From: Elusimicrobiota bacterium
GTDB lineage: Bacteria; CAYTYR01; UBA6262
Assembly: GCA_003153935.1 (NCBI GenBank)
Contig: PMCA01000011.1
Coordinates: 34,499-98,498 of the forward strand
Length of the DNA: 64,000 bases
Reading direction: 5' to 3'
The first letter of the stretch is position 1. Every line of letters begins with the position of its first letter. Shown piece after piece: positions 1 to 8,808 of the stretch. The notes under the pieces are model-generated. The model made no database searches. It was not told where the DNA came from and saw nothing but the letters and a program-made list of their open reading frames with translations. Made by a program: the position numbers and the translations under genes.

Positions 1-1481
1 TGGATATAGGAGATTTCCTTGAGCTTAAGCGCCCCTTCCAGGGCGATGGGATAATTCAGGTTCCGGCCCAGGTAAAGGAAATCGGCTTTCTTGAAAAAGT
101 CGTGCGAGAAGTTATTGATCTCGTTATCCATTTTCAGTATTTGTTCCACTTGGGTGGGTATGTGCATTAATTTTCCCATGATCACGCGGGCTTCATCCTG
201 GCTCAGGGCCCCGCGTAAACGCGCCAGGAACAAAAGGAGCACGTAAATCGCCGTCAATTGCGCGGTAAAAGCTTTGGTGGAGGCGACCCCGATCTCCGGA
301 CCCGCGTGAGTGTAGATGGTCCCGTCCGCTTCGCGGGTGATGGTGCTGCCTACGACGTTGCATATAGCCAGGACCTTGCTTTTACAGGCCTTGGCCTCAC
401 GCAGAGCCGCTAAAGTATCGGCGGTCTCCCCGGACTGGGATATCACGATAACCAGGGTTTTATCATCGATCAGGGGATTGCGGTAGCGGAATTCGCTGGC
501 GATATCTATCTCGCTGGGAACGCGCAGGATATCCTCGAATAAATATTTACCGACCATGCCGGCGTGATAGCTGGTACCGCAGGCCACGATAAATATCTTA
601 TTGATATTATTTACATAGTCGGCCGGCAGGGACACTTCATTAATGGCGACTTCGCCCTCCTCCGGCAGGAGGCGGCCGCGGAAAGTATCCAGGATGACGC
701 GTGGTTGCTCATAAATTTCTTTCAGCATGAAATGCTTAAACCCGGCTTTTTCCGCCATGATCGGGTCCCAGGTGATATGATTGATCTTCTTCTCGACCTC
801 CTGGGCTGACTTATTGAAAACCTTAATCCCGTCCAGCGTCAGCTTGGCGGTGTCCCCGTCATCGAGATAAATGACTTTCCTGGTGCGCTGCAATATGGCA
901 GGTACGTCGCTGGCGAGGAAATATTCACCTTCGCCTACGCCAAGTATTAACGGACTGCCGTTGCGCGCCGCCACCACGGTGGTAGGATCCTTTTTGGCGA
1001 TCACTCCCAAAGCGTAGGAACCCTCTATCACTTTCAGGGCTTCCAACACCGCCCGGTGCAGGTCCCCCTCCAGGTATTTTTCTATCAGGTGGGCGATAAC
1101 CTCGGTATCCGTCTCGCTCTTAAACTTATGGCCCTCGCTGATCAGTTGTTTTTTAAGATTATGATAATTTTCGATGATGCCATTATGGACCACTACCAGC
1201 TCGCCGGAGCAATCAGTGTGCGGATGGGCGTTCTCTTCACTGGGTTTGCCGTGCGTAGCCCAGCGGGTATGGGCCACGCCGATCGTACCTGTTAGGGGAC
1301 TTTTGACGATCATCTCTTCCAGGTTGGCCAGTTTGCCTGCGCTGCGTCTTAACTCTATCTTGCCATCCTGTAAAACGGCTACTCCGGCTGAATCATAACC
1401 GCGGTATTCCATATGCTTCAAACCGTCGATTAAAATACTGACCGCGTCCTTTTTACCGACATATCCGACTATTCCGCACAT
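1..1481 (-). CDS. glmS: Glutamine--fructose-6-phosphate aminotransferase (isomerizing), 3' end cut off by window
   Basis: Makes glucosamine-6-phosphate from fructose-6-phosphate and glutamine, the entry to peptidoglycan and LPS amino sugars; cytosolic. About 493 codons are visible and the C-terminus lies beyond base 1. The protein starts MCGIVGYVGK, so Cys2 becomes the N-terminal nucleophile of the class-II glutaminase domain. The glutaminase motif HTRWATHG follows. The first sugar isomerase (SIS) domain shows ACGTSYHAG near residue 297 and SQSGET near residue 342. The ATG at 1479-1481 has a GGAGG ribosome site just upstream. It is last in a run pdxJ-glmS downstream of cdaA, recalling the Firmicutes cdaA-glmM-glmS neighbourhood, although glmM is not between them here. 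Confidence 0.96.
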   Translation of the reverse strand, partial: MCGIVGYVGKKDAVSILIDGLKHMEYRGYDSAGVAVLQDGKIELRRSAGKLANLEEMIVKSPLTGTIGVAHTRWATHGKPSEENAHPHTDCSGELVVVHNGIIENYHNLKKQLISEGHKFKSETDTEVIAHLIEKYLEGDLHRAVLEALKVIEGSYALGVIAKKDPTTVVAARNGSPLILGVGEGEYFLASDVPAILQRTRKVIYLDDGDTAKLTLDGIKVFNKSAQEVEKKINHITWDPIMAEKAGFKHFMLKEIYEQPRVILDTFRGRLLPEEGEVAINEVSLPADYVNNINKIFIVACGTSYHAGMVGKYLFEDILRVPSEIDIASEFRYRNPLIDDKTLVIVISQSGETADTLAALREAKACKSKVLAICNVVGSTITREADGTIYTHAGPEIGVASTKAFTAQLTAIYVLLLFLARLRGALSQDEARVIMGKLMHIPTQVEQILKMDNEINNFSHDFFKKADFLYLGRNLNYPIALEGALKLKEISYI

Positions 1482-1500
1482 AGTTATTTCCTCCGGAAAT

Positions 1501-1530
1501 TAGTTCATAGTTCATTGTTGATAGTTGATT
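1501..1530. repeat. Degenerate AGTT-CAT type tandem repeat
   Basis: The short gap between glmS and pdxJ holds imperfect repeats of AGTTCAT/AGTTGAT. Similar low-complexity AGTT-based repeats sit in two other gaps of this window (3171-3250 and 47420-47517). Confidence 0.4.
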
Positions 1531-1537
1531 GAAAATA

Positions 1538-2248
1538 CTATCCTATTAACTTGATCATTTCTTTTACCGCTTTTCCCAGGCCGACGAAAATGGCGCGCGC
1601 GATGATACTGTGTCCTATATTAAGTTCATTCATACCTTTGATTTTCGCCACCGGCCGGACATTCTCATAATTCAGTCCGTGGCCGGCGTTCAAGCCCAGT
1701 TCCAGTTTCAGCGCCAGCGCCGACGCCGCCTTAAGCCTGGCCAATTCCCGCTTTTGTTGGCTGCCAGCGGCATTAACGTACTCACCCGTATGCAGTTCAA
1801 TAATATCCGCCCCGACTGCCCGGCTGGCTTTGACCTGCGGTAGTTCAGGGTCGATGAACAAGCTTACCGAGATGCCTTTTTCATGGAACCGCTTAATGAC
1901 TCCCGTCAAATATTTCTTTTCGCGGATGACTTCCAGCCCGCCCTCAGTAGTCAGCTCTTTTCTTTTCTCGGGCACCAGGGTCACCTGGTCCGGCCCGATC
2001 TTTAAGGCGATACCGACGATCTCCGGGGTAGCGGCCATTTCCAGGTTCAGTTTGGTCCTTAATAAGCGCCGCAACTGATAGACATCTTCATCCTGGATAT
2101 GCCGGCGGTCTTCACGCAGGTGCACAGTTATACCCCGCACCCCCGCTTTCTCCGCCGCCAGGGCGGACTCTACGACGCTGGGCTCCGTGCCGCCGCGCGC
2201 CTGCCGCAAAGTAGCCACATGATCTATGTTAACGCATAAAATTGCCAA
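1538..2248 (-). CDS. pdxJ: Pyridoxine 5'-phosphate synthase
   Basis: Condenses 3-amino-1-hydroxyacetone phosphate with deoxyxylulose phosphate to give pyridoxine phosphate (DXP-dependent vitamin B6 route). At 236 residues it has the usual family length for this TIM barrel. The N-terminus [16 protein letters not shown] carries the phosphate and substrate contacts, and [15 protein letters not shown] and [11 protein letters not shown] are family signatures. The start appears to be TTG, since no ATG is available and AGGAG lies about 8 bases upstream. It begins 4 bases after cdaA ends, so translational coupling is likely. Confidence 0.95.
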   Translation of the reverse strand: MAILCVNIDHVATLRQARGGTEPSVVESALAAEKAGVRGITVHLREDRRHIQDEDVYQLRRLLRTKLNLEMAATPEIVGIALKIGPDQVTLVPEKRKELTTEGGLEVIREKKYLTGVIKRFHEKGISVSLFIDPELPQVKASRAVGADIIELHTGEYVNAAGSQQKRELARLKAASALALKLELGLNAGHGLNYENVRPVAKIKGMNELNIGHSIIARAIFVGLGKAVKEMIKLIG

Positions 2249-2252
2249 TTAA

Positions 2253-3146
2253 TTAGCTCCTGAGAAAATATTTGACGTAATACCAGAGGATCAAGGCCAG
2301 TAACAGTGAAATTATCTTGACGTTCAAATTGCTGGACAGGTCCCGCAGGCTGAAGCTGGGCCACCAGCGCCAGTTGAAATGCCGGTTGGCAGCGGAAGTG
2401 CTGGCGTATAAATTGGTGATCTCTTTCATCAGCTCTTCTTCCGTCAAATTAGCAAGTATTTTTTTGTCCATGATCAGTGAGATATCCCCGGTTTCCTCGC
2501 TCACCACTATAACCGCCGCGTCCGTCTCTTCGGTTAATCCTAAAGCGGCGCGATGGCGGGTACCGACCGATTTGGGCAGGCTGTGATTCTTGGTCAAGGG
2601 CAGAATACAGGCAGCCGCGGCTACCCGGTCATGCCGGATAATTACCGCCCCGTCATGTAAAGGTGAATTAGGAGTAAAGATGGTGCCTAATAATTCCGCT
2701 GATACTTCGCTGTTCATTTTAACGCCTGATTCCACATAGCCGCGCAGGCCGATGGCCCGTTCCAGCGCTATGATCAATCCGTATTTCTTTTTAGAACAGG
2801 ATTCAACCGCTTTGCCGATCTCGGTCACGAACTCCGGCCGCAGGAAAATATTGGTAATGCGGTTGGCGCCTATCTGCGCCAGGGCGTTGCGCAATTCCGG
2901 CTGGAAAACAATGATGGCGGTGATAACGCCAATGGTCCAGAACCCGCCCATGATCCAGCGCAGCACCGGCAGCTGCAGCATCTGGGCGACCATGGTTACC
3001 AGGGACAATATGATCAATCCTTTCAGGACTTGCACGGCGCGGGTATCCTGTATCAGCATGAATAATTTATAAAAGAGATAGGTTACTACCAGGATATCCA
3101 GGCCTTCCACCAAGATATCTTTAAAGACCAAATGCAGATCCGGCAT
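2253..3146 (-). CDS. cdaA: Membrane diadenylate cyclase CdaA with a YbbR-like C-terminal membrane helix
   Basis: Makes cyclic di-AMP from two ATP. The N-terminal part has hydrophobic helices (roughly residues 10-85). The DAC domain follows, with the hallmark DGAVII (near 165) and the RHR in GTRHRAALG (near 195). After the usual CdaA end (near 265) there is an extra segment ending in VKIISLLLALILWYYV, which resembles the N-terminal membrane anchor of CdaR/YbbR, the normal CdaA regulator. The YbbR repeats themselves are absent, because pdxJ begins 4 bases downstream. The ATG at 3144-3146 has GAGAGGTG upstream. The enzyme call is firm; the idea of a vestigial CdaR fusion is inference. Confidence 0.93.
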   Translation of the reverse strand: MPDLHLVFKDILVEGLDILVVTYLFYKLFMLIQDTRAVQVLKGLIILSLVTMVAQMLQLPVLRWIMGGFWTIGVITAIIVFQPELRNALAQIGANRITNIFLRPEFVTEIGKAVESCSKKKYGLIIALERAIGLRGYVESGVKMNSEVSAELLGTIFTPNSPLHDGAVIIRHDRVAAAACILPLTKNHSLPKSVGTRHRAALGLTEETDAAVIVVSEETGDISLIMDKKILANLTEEELMKEITNLYASTSAANRHFNWRWWPSFSLRDLSSNLNVKIISLLLALILWYYVKYFLRS

Positions 3147-3170
3147 TAATCACCTCTCTAAAAACAGTTT

Positions 3171-3250
3171 TAAATTTTAAGTTATAAGTTTTAAGTTTAG
3201 GTTAAATACAAATACATTAACTTAACACTTCTCACTTAAAACTTAACACT
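3171..3250. repeat. AAGTT-type degenerate repeats, inverted halves
   Basis: Between cdaA and folP, repeats of TTAAGTT/TATAAGTT (about 3175-3198) face inverted copies AACTTAACACTT (about 3218-3250). The right half overlaps the folP stop region. The tract could fold into an AT-rich hairpin; no clear terminator or promoter is seen. Confidence 0.45.
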
Positions 3251-4390
3251 TCGTACAGCCTTTAAAACTTTAACCAGTTCTACGGTCGCGCGAACATCGT
3301 GGACCCGTAACAGGTCGGCGCCGTTCAGATAGCTCCAGGCCACCACGGCCAAACTGCCGTTAAGCCGCTCACCGGGTTCGTTGCCTAATATTTTCCCGAT
3401 CAGGGCTTTGCGTGAAGCTCCCACCAGCAGCGGACAGCCCAACGATTTGAATTCACTTAGTTTTTGCAGGATCAGCAGGTTATGCTCCAGCGTCTTGCCA
3501 AATCCGACACCCGGATCGATGATAAGTTTTTCTTTCTCTATCCCCTGGTCAACGGCAAAGCGGATGCGTTCGGCCAGGAATTCAAAAACCTCTTTAACCA
3601 CGTCCTGGTAATGCGGCTGGGCTTGCATGTGGCGTGGCCGGCCCTGCATGTGCATCAGTATAACCGGAGCGCGGTAGCGCCTCGCTACCCCGGCCATCTG
3701 CCGGTCAAACCGCAGGGCGGAAATGTCGTTGATGATACTGGCGCCGTTGTCCAGACAGGCTTTAGCCACCGCCGCCTTATAAGTATCGATAGAGATAGGG
3801 ACCTTGATCTTATTCTTTATTTTTTTTATTACCGGCAAGACTCGGCTCAATTCTTCCTTGGTCGAAACCGGCAAACTGCCAGGGCGGCTAGATTCCCCGC
3901 CGATATCGATAAGCTGGGCGCCCTCAGCTACCATCTCCGCGGCGCGCGAGCAGGCCGCTTCTGTGGTCAGGAACTTACCGCCGTCACTGAATGAATCAGG
4001 TGTTACATTCAGGATGCCCATAATCCGGACCGCTCTGGGGCTGGTATATTCTTTAATAGTTTCTTTTATTTGTTTGGCTATTTCTTTTAAGCCGAAAGGT
4101 TGGTAGGATAATTTAATGATAAGTTTTTGTAACTGGCTTTCCGTGCCCAGCAGGAGGACTGGGGACTGACCTTTTTTTAAGGCCATCACCTCTCGGGTGC
4201 AAGCCGCTTCGCCGCCCAGGGAAAGCATTTCCTGTTTTAGGATATTGGCGGCCCGGTGATCCACCGCTTCTATTTTTAGTACCTGGAAAGCGGCTTTGGC
4301 CGCCATGAGTTTTATGCCCTGCGGGTCTACGCCGATCTTTTCCATTTCCCGCCTGATATTTTCAACCTGCAAGATCCTGACTGGCTGCAT
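3236..4390 (-). CDS. folP: Dihydropteroate synthase with N-terminal extension
   Basis: Joins p-aminobenzoate to the pterin pyrophosphate in folate synthesis. The catalytic TIM barrel starts near residue 122 with MGILNVTPDSFSDGG. It continues with DIGGESSRPGS, IDTYKAAVA, NDISALRFD, ILMHMQGRP, DPGVGFGKT and GASRKALIGK, which are all family landmarks. At 384 residues it is about 110 longer than the common 270-280 form. The extra N-terminal region (1-115) has no motif I recognise, but such extensions occur in some bacterial lineages. It lies 7 bases after folE. The order tilS-ftsH-folE-folP resembles the Bacillus ftsH-folate region. Confidence 0.95.
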   Translation of the reverse strand: MQPVRILQVENIRREMEKIGVDPQGIKLMAAKAAFQVLKIEAVDHRAANILKQEMLSLGGEAACTREVMALKKGQSPVLLLGTESQLQKLIIKLSYQPFGLKEIAKQIKETIKEYTSPRAVRIMGILNVTPDSFSDGGKFLTTEAACSRAAEMVAEGAQLIDIGGESSRPGSLPVSTKEELSRVLPVIKKIKNKIKVPISIDTYKAAVAKACLDNGASIINDISALRFDRQMAGVARRYRAPVILMHMQGRPRHMQAQPHYQDVVKEVFEFLAERIRFAVDQGIEKEKLIIDPGVGFGKTLEHNLLILQKLSEFKSLGCPLLVGASRKALIGKILGNEPGERLNGSLAVVAWSYLNGADLLRVHDVRATVELVKVLKAVRSVKF

Positions 4391-4397
4391 AAAACCT

Positions 4398-4973
4398 CTA
4401 TTTCTTGATGAGCGACATAGCCTCCGCCCTGGTCCGCGCGTCTTTGAGGAAGATCCCGCGCATAGCGCTGGTGACCGTTTCGGACCCGGGCTTCTTAATA
4501 CCTCTCATGGTCATGCAAAAATGTTCCGCCTCGATAATAACCAGTACGCCCTGCGGTTTGACCGCCAGCATGATAGTATCGGCGATCATTTTGGTCAGTC
4601 TCTCCTGCAATTGCGGCCGGCGGGAGATCGTATCCACCGCGCGCACGATCTTGGATAAACCGGTCAGGCGCCCTTTTTGCGGCAGGTAGGCGATATGCGC
4701 CTTGCCGAAGAAGGGTATCAGGTGGTGTTCGCACATGGAATATAAGGGAATATTGCGGACCAGGACTATCTCCGAGTAGTCTTCTTTTTCATAATATACT
4801 TCCAGGTCATCGCACGGGTCCCGGTGCAGGCCGGCAAAGATCTCTTCATACATGGCGGCTACCCGACGTGGCGTGCCGATCAGACCCTCGCGTCCCGGGT
4901 CCTCACCGATGGCCAGTAATATTTCCCGGACCGCCTTTTCTATTTTAGGCTTGTTTATTTTTGGGTTTTTCAC
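4398..4973 (-). CDS. folE: GTP cyclohydrolase I
   Basis: Converts GTP to dihydroneopterin triphosphate, the first step of folate synthesis. It has 191 residues, typical for FolE. The zinc and active-site motif [18 protein letters not shown] lies near residues 82-99, and a second zinc-ligand region is HFCMTMRG near 155. The start is GTG at 4971-4973, which overlaps the 3' end of ftsH by 29 bases, so the two are probably translated from one message. folK and folB are not in the window. Confidence 0.96.
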   Translation of the reverse strand: MKNPKINKPKIEKAVREILLAIGEDPGREGLIGTPRRVAAMYEEIFAGLHRDPCDDLEVYYEKEDYSEIVLVRNIPLYSMCEHHLIPFFGKAHIAYLPQKGRLTGLSKIVRAVDTISRRPQLQERLTKMIADTIMLAVKPQGVLVIIEAEHFCMTMRGIKKPGSETVTSAMRGIFLKDARTRAEAMSLIKK

Positions 4974-6852
4974 TTTTAGTTCCTTCTTTCACAGCCTCGA
5001 CTTTGACGGGCGCTTCTTCGGCCTTAGCCGGAACCGGCGTTTCTATCATCGGCGGCAGTGCCTGCCCGCTCAGGACCAGCTCCACTTCATCGCCTTCGAG
5101 GACTTCCCTCTCGATCAGCTTATTGGCCAACAGATTGAGCTTATCGACATTATCCTTGAGTAATTTCTGCGCCCGCGCCAGGCACTGGTCGATCAGAGCC
5201 TTTTCTTCACCGTCGATAAGTTCCGCGGTCTTTTCGCTATATACTTTTTCCCGGGCGATATCGCGTCCCAGGAATATCTCTTCTTCTCGCTTCTGGAAGG
5301 TCATCGGGCCGAGCTTATCGCTCATGCCGTACTCCCTGACCATTTTATGCGCCAGGTCGGTCGCTTTGCCCAGGTCATTATGGGCGCCGGTCGTGGCTTC
5401 GCCGATGATCAGCTGTTCGGCCACGCGTCCGCCCAGCAGTACGGTCATTTTGTCAATGATCTCGTTCTTGCCGGTCAGGTATTTATCCTCAAGAGGCAAC
5501 TGTAAAGTATACCCCAGGGCCGGGCCGCGGGGAATGATGGAAACTTTATGCACCGGGTCCGAGCCGGGAATAAGCTTGGCGATCAGGGCGTGACCGCTTT
5601 CATGGTAGGCGATGATCCGCTTCTCCCGGTCGCTGATCAAACGGCTCTTGCGTTGCGGGCCGGCGATCACGCGGTCGATTGCTTCTTCCAGATCATCCAT
5701 CTGCACTGATTCTTTTTCCTTGCGCGCCGCCAACAAAGCGGCTTCATTAACTAAATTGGCCAGGTCCGCGCCGACAAATCCCGGCGTCCGGCGGGCAATA
5801 ATATTCAGGTCAACTTCCTTGGCTAATTTTACGCTGCGCGTGTGCACGTTCAGGATCTCCTCGCGTCCCTTCAGGTCAGGGCTGGCGACAGAAATATGCC
5901 GGTCAAAACGTCCCGGTCTCAGCAGCGCCGGGTCCAAAACATCGGGCCGGTTGGTGGCTGCGATCAGGATAACGCCTTCCTTGGTATCAAATCCGTCCAT
6001 CTCCACCAAGAGCTGGTTCAAAGTTTGCTCGCGCTCATCATGCCCGCCGCCGATACCGGCGCCGCGATGACGCCCTACGGCATCCAGTTCATCGATGAAC
6101 AAAAGGCAGGGAGCGCTGCGCTTGCCCTGCTCGAATAAGTCGCGCACGCGGGAAGCCCCGACGCCGACGAACATCTCCACGAATTCACTGCCGCTGGACG
6201 AGAAGAACGGCACGCCGGCTTCGCCGGCAATGGCCTTAGCCAGCAGGGTCTTGCCAGTACCGGGAGCACCGTACAACAAAACGCCCTTAGGGATCTTACC
6301 GCCCAGTTTCTGGAATTTCTTAGGGTTCTTTAAGAAGGAAATTATTTCCTCCAATTCTTCTTTAACCTCATCCACGCCCGCCACGTCTTTAAAAGTGATC
6401 TTTTGCTTGCCCGATCCATCTTGCCTGCGCGCGCGACTGCGTCCGAAGGACATAGCCTGCTTGCCGCCGGCCTGCATCTGCCTCATCATGAAGAGCCAGA
6501 AGACCACCAGCAGGATCACCGGGCCGAAATACCAGAGGAAGTTGGACCACATGTTCTTTTCCGGTTCGCCGCTGAACTTGATATTATGGGTTTCCAGGTC
6601 TTTTACCAGCTCAGGATCGGATACCGGGACGGTGCGAAAATCCACCGGGGTCTTCTTATCGTCAAGATAAGTGCCGGTGATCATATTATTCCTGATAATG
6701 ATATCGGAAACGCGTTCGGCGCTGATCAACTGCTTAAGGGAACTGTAGGGCAGATCCACAATTTTTTTCTGCTGGCCGAGTTGTTGCCATAAAAACACGC
6801 CGGCCATAAATATTAATATCCAAAAAGCTAATCCCCTCATAAAATTTTTCAT
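4945..6852 (-). CDS. ftsH: ATP-dependent zinc metalloprotease FtsH
   Basis: A hexameric AAA+ protease in the inner membrane that degrades membrane and short-lived cytosolic proteins. Two N-terminal helices (about 5-22 and 105-123) flank a small periplasmic domain. The Walker A GAPGTGKT lies near 193-200, then the Walker B and sensor region [11 protein letters not shown], and the second-region-of-homology arginines in RPGRFDRHI. The protease motif HESGH is near 418-422. At 635 residues it has normal length. The C-terminal tail is rich in Lys, Glu and Pro. It starts 4 bases inside the end of tilS, so the pair is coupled. Confidence 0.97.
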   Translation of the reverse strand: MKNFMRGLAFWILIFMAGVFLWQQLGQQKKIVDLPYSSLKQLISAERVSDIIIRNNMITGTYLDDKKTPVDFRTVPVSDPELVKDLETHNIKFSGEPEKNMWSNFLWYFGPVILLVVFWLFMMRQMQAGGKQAMSFGRSRARRQDGSGKQKITFKDVAGVDEVKEELEEIISFLKNPKKFQKLGGKIPKGVLLYGAPGTGKTLLAKAIAGEAGVPFFSSSGSEFVEMFVGVGASRVRDLFEQGKRSAPCLLFIDELDAVGRHRGAGIGGGHDEREQTLNQLLVEMDGFDTKEGVILIAATNRPDVLDPALLRPGRFDRHISVASPDLKGREEILNVHTRSVKLAKEVDLNIIARRTPGFVGADLANLVNEAALLAARKEKESVQMDDLEEAIDRVIAGPQRKSRLISDREKRIIAYHESGHALIAKLIPGSDPVHKVSIIPRGPALGYTLQLPLEDKYLTGKNEIIDKMTVLLGGRVAEQLIIGEATTGAHNDLGKATDLAHKMVREYGMSDKLGPMTFQKREEEIFLGRDIAREKVYSEKTAELIDGEEKALIDQCLARAQKLLKDNVDKLNLLANKLIEREVLEGDEVELVLSGQALPPMIETPVPAKAEEAPVKVEAVKEGTKSEKPKNKQA

Positions 6853-8171
6853 TTAGTCTCCTTTAAGATCCTGATCTCCAGAATGTTTTTCGTTTTGGCG
6901 GTTATTTTAACCCGGTCGGCGATGCGTCCCAGACCGGCCAGCCACAGTATGCCTTGCCCGTCCACTACCACCGGCACCAGGTCGCGCTGACGGGAAGGGA
7001 TTTTCTGTTCAATTAAATAATCCTTAAGTTTTTTGGTACCGGATAAGCCAAAAGGCTGGAAACGGTCGCCGTTCTGCCTGGTCCTGACTGTTAGCGGCTC
7101 CTTGACCCGGTCGGCATCCACAAAAGCGCGGTCTTTCCGCTTATTGATCGTAAATCCCGTCGGTTTCGGATAAAATTTCGTTAGCAACTTAACCTGCAGG
7201 CCCGGATGCGATGTTTCGCGCCGGCTAAAGATCAAATTACCATATTCGTTGCGGGCAAACATCCCGCCCGGTAAATATATCTCCCTGGCGCGGCCCTTCT
7301 TAACGGCCAACTCCAAGATGTTCTCCACCTGGATGAAGGGAAAATCCCCGATCGCCTGAACCAGGCGGTGCTGGAGCCAGTCTTCATAACCTAGAAGCTT
7401 ACGGATATTAAGAACCGTTTGGCCGGCTTTTAGTTCCACGCACTGCTTTGCGGCTTTGGCCACTTCTTTGCCCAGGAACCGGTCCTCCTGGTGTTCCAGG
7501 AGACTTAAATTATAAAGATGCCTGTAGATGCCCTGGTTATATTGCTTAGCCAGCAGCGGCAAAAGCTTCAACCTGATCTTATTGCGCAAAAATAATGTTT
7601 TTAAATTAGAGGAATCAGTACGGAAAGCCAACCCTTGCTGGCTCACATAGTCTTCAATCTGGTCACGCCAACTGCTTAACATGGGACGCACAACGCAGTC
7701 ACGGCGCGGTGGCATGCCGGACAATCCGGTTTTACCCGTGCCGCGTAGCAGGAAAAGTATTACTGTTTCCACCTGGTCATTGGCGTTATGGGCCAGCGCG
7801 ATCTTATCGGCTTTAAGAGAATCAGCCAGGGCCTCCAGGGTTTGGTAGCGCAGATCCCGGGCCGCTTCTTCCACAGAAAGTTTATTAACGCGGGCGAAGC
7901 TCGGAACATCCACCTGCCGGAGATAATAGGGAACAGAAAACCTGGCGGCTAATTTCCTGACATACTCCGCGTCCCGTTCCGCTTCCGGCCCCCGAAGCGA
8001 ATGATTGATGTGGACTATGGCCAGGGACCAACTGTATTTCTTCCGCAGGGACCAAAGCACATGGAACAGGGCTACGGAATCGGCCCCGCCGGAGACTCCC
8101 ACCAGGATCTTGTCGCCTTTTTTTAAAAGACCATGTCTTTCAATATATTTTTCAACCTGATTTACTAGCAT
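6849..8171 (-). CDS. tilS: tRNA(Ile)-lysidine synthase
   Basis: Attaches lysine to the wobble cytidine of tRNA-Ile(CAU), so that the tRNA reads AUA and is charged with isoleucine. The PP-loop ATP site SGGADS is at residues 27-32. HINHSLRG, the RDLRYQ segment and [10 protein letters not shown] follow, all typical of the N-terminal domain. The C-terminal TilS domain covers about 360-440 ([22 protein letters not shown]). A tRNA gene with a CAU anticodon, a possible substrate, lies only about 85 bases upstream on the same strand. Confidence 0.94.
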   Translation of the reverse strand: MLVNQVEKYIERHGLLKKGDKILVGVSGGADSVALFHVLWSLRKKYSWSLAIVHINHSLRGPEAERDAEYVRKLAARFSVPYYLRQVDVPSFARVNKLSVEEAARDLRYQTLEALADSLKADKIALAHNANDQVETVILFLLRGTGKTGLSGMPPRRDCVVRPMLSSWRDQIEDYVSQQGLAFRTDSSNLKTLFLRNKIRLKLLPLLAKQYNQGIYRHLYNLSLLEHQEDRFLGKEVAKAAKQCVELKAGQTVLNIRKLLGYEDWLQHRLVQAIGDFPFIQVENILELAVKKGRAREIYLPGGMFARNEYGNLIFSRRETSHPGLQVKLLTKFYPKPTGFTINKRKDRAFVDADRVKEPLTVRTRQNGDRFQPFGLSGTKKLKDYLIEQKIPSRQRDLVPVVVDGQGILWLAGLGRIADRVKITAKTKNILEIRILKETK

Positions 8172-8191
8172 GTTATTCCTAGAAATATTTT

Positions 8192-8256
8192 AAATTGCCT
8201 CCATGGGGTAATAGTGCGGGGCGGGAACCCCTTTGAGCGAGGTTTGGAGGCAATTT
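8192..8256 (-). other. 11-bp perfect stem-loop between tRNA(CAU) and tilS
   Basis: Perfect inverted arms at 8192-8202 and 8246-8256 enclose a 43-base loop that itself holds a short GGGG/CCCC stem. The outer arm includes the last base of the tRNA. On the minus strand the stem is followed by AAAATATTT rather than a U-run, so it is not a standard terminator. It ends about 20 bases before the tilS ATG. Confidence 0.55.
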
Positions 8257-8329
8257 GGCTGGGAGAGGATTTGAACCTCCGACCGACGGCTTATGAGTCC
8301 GCTGCTCTACCGGGCTGAGCTACCCAGCC
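8256..8329 (-). tRNA. tRNA with CAU anticodon (elongator Met or Ile2)
   Basis: A cloverleaf of 74 bases with acceptor GGCTGGG/CCCAGCC, discriminator A, anticodon loop CTCATAA and T-loop TTCAAAT. CCA is not encoded. It lacks the initiator features seen in the other CAU tRNA of this window. The anticodon stem has an apparent A31-G39 mismatch and a G27-U43 wobble. Position 4-69 is U-A, as in elongator tRNA-Met of E. coli, while the location next to tilS would suit tRNA-Ile2. The identity is left open. Confidence 0.9.
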
Positions 8330-8331
8330 AT

Positions 8332-8366
8332 AGACAAAACAAGGAAGGCAAAGGAGCAGCCTTCCT
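8332..8366 (-). terminator. Probable rho-independent terminator after the PilZ gene
   Basis: Arms AGGAAGGC at 8342-8349 and GCCTTCCT at 8359-8366 form an 8-bp stem. On the minus strand a TTGTTTTGT tail follows. It sits 42 bases downstream of the PilZ gene and just upstream of the tRNA. Confidence 0.55.
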
Positions 8367-8407
8367 ATGTTGATTTTATCATAAAAAACACTTAAAAGGC
8401 AAGCAAA

Positions 8408-8791
8408 TTATAGACCAGCGCCCTTTTTGCTTTCAGAGAGGATAAAACTGCGCAGAGCAGTCAGGTCAAAGGGTGCTAACGGAGCGGCAAATGCCAACCC
8501 CATCAAGTAGCATCTTTCCATGGGATAAAGAGTACACCAGGCCACCTTGATCTTGGTCCGCAGGAAGATATTAAGCAGTCCGGGAAGACGGAAGGTTAAA
8601 TTAAGCTCTGTGCCCTCACTAAAAGCCAAGCTTGTTTTCAGGCAGGCGCCGCCTTCGCTTAAATTGACAAAGCTGATATTTTCGGCATGCATTAAGCCGT
8701 CAGTACCTTTGCCGCTGATCTGGCCCTGTCCTTCATATCTTATCCGGAAGGTCTGTCGCCGATCCGGACCGGTGTATGTTTCGCTGGACAT
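8408..8791 (-). CDS. PilZ-domain protein
   Basis: A 127-residue single-domain protein. The c-di-GMP binding signature is present: RRQTFR (an RxxxR at residues 12-16) followed by NLSEGG (N/DxSxxG type) near 43-48. This predicts a cytosolic c-di-GMP receptor. No membrane segment is visible. It lies 17 bases downstream of the outer-membrane barrel gene and probably shares its promoter. The binding prediction comes from the motif; the output is unknown. Confidence 0.85.
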   Translation of the reverse strand: MSSETYTGPDRRQTFRIRYEGQGQISGKGTDGLMHAENISFVNLSEGGACLKTSLAFSEGTELNLTFRLPGLLNIFLRTKIKVAWCTLYPMERCYLMGLAFAAPLAPFDLTALRSFILSESKKGAGL

Positions 8792-8808
8792 TTATACCCC
8801 TTTATTAC

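Noticed and set aside
2253-3146. Frameshift hiding a full cdaR gene after cdaA
   Set aside because: pdxJ starts 4 bases after the cdaA stop and no frame in that space can hold YbbR repeats.
3171-3250. Terminator between cdaA and folP
   Set aside because: The inverted repeat is AT-only and lacks a GC-rich stem with a U-run; co-transcription of folP and cdaA stays possible.
4961-5593. Long open frame (about 210 codons) on the plus strand opposite ftsH
   Set aside because: It is the antisense frame of a well-conserved gene, has low-complexity Ser/Leu-rich sequence and no ribosome site. The same holds for other long plus-strand frames, for example 30885-31601, 37051-37734, 3464-3994 and 25790-26533.
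8372-8401. Possible promoter TTGCCT/TAAAAT before the CAU tRNA
   Set aside because: The -35 box is poor and the proposed transcript would run through a terminator-like stem before the tRNA. The evidence is too weak to list it as a feature.
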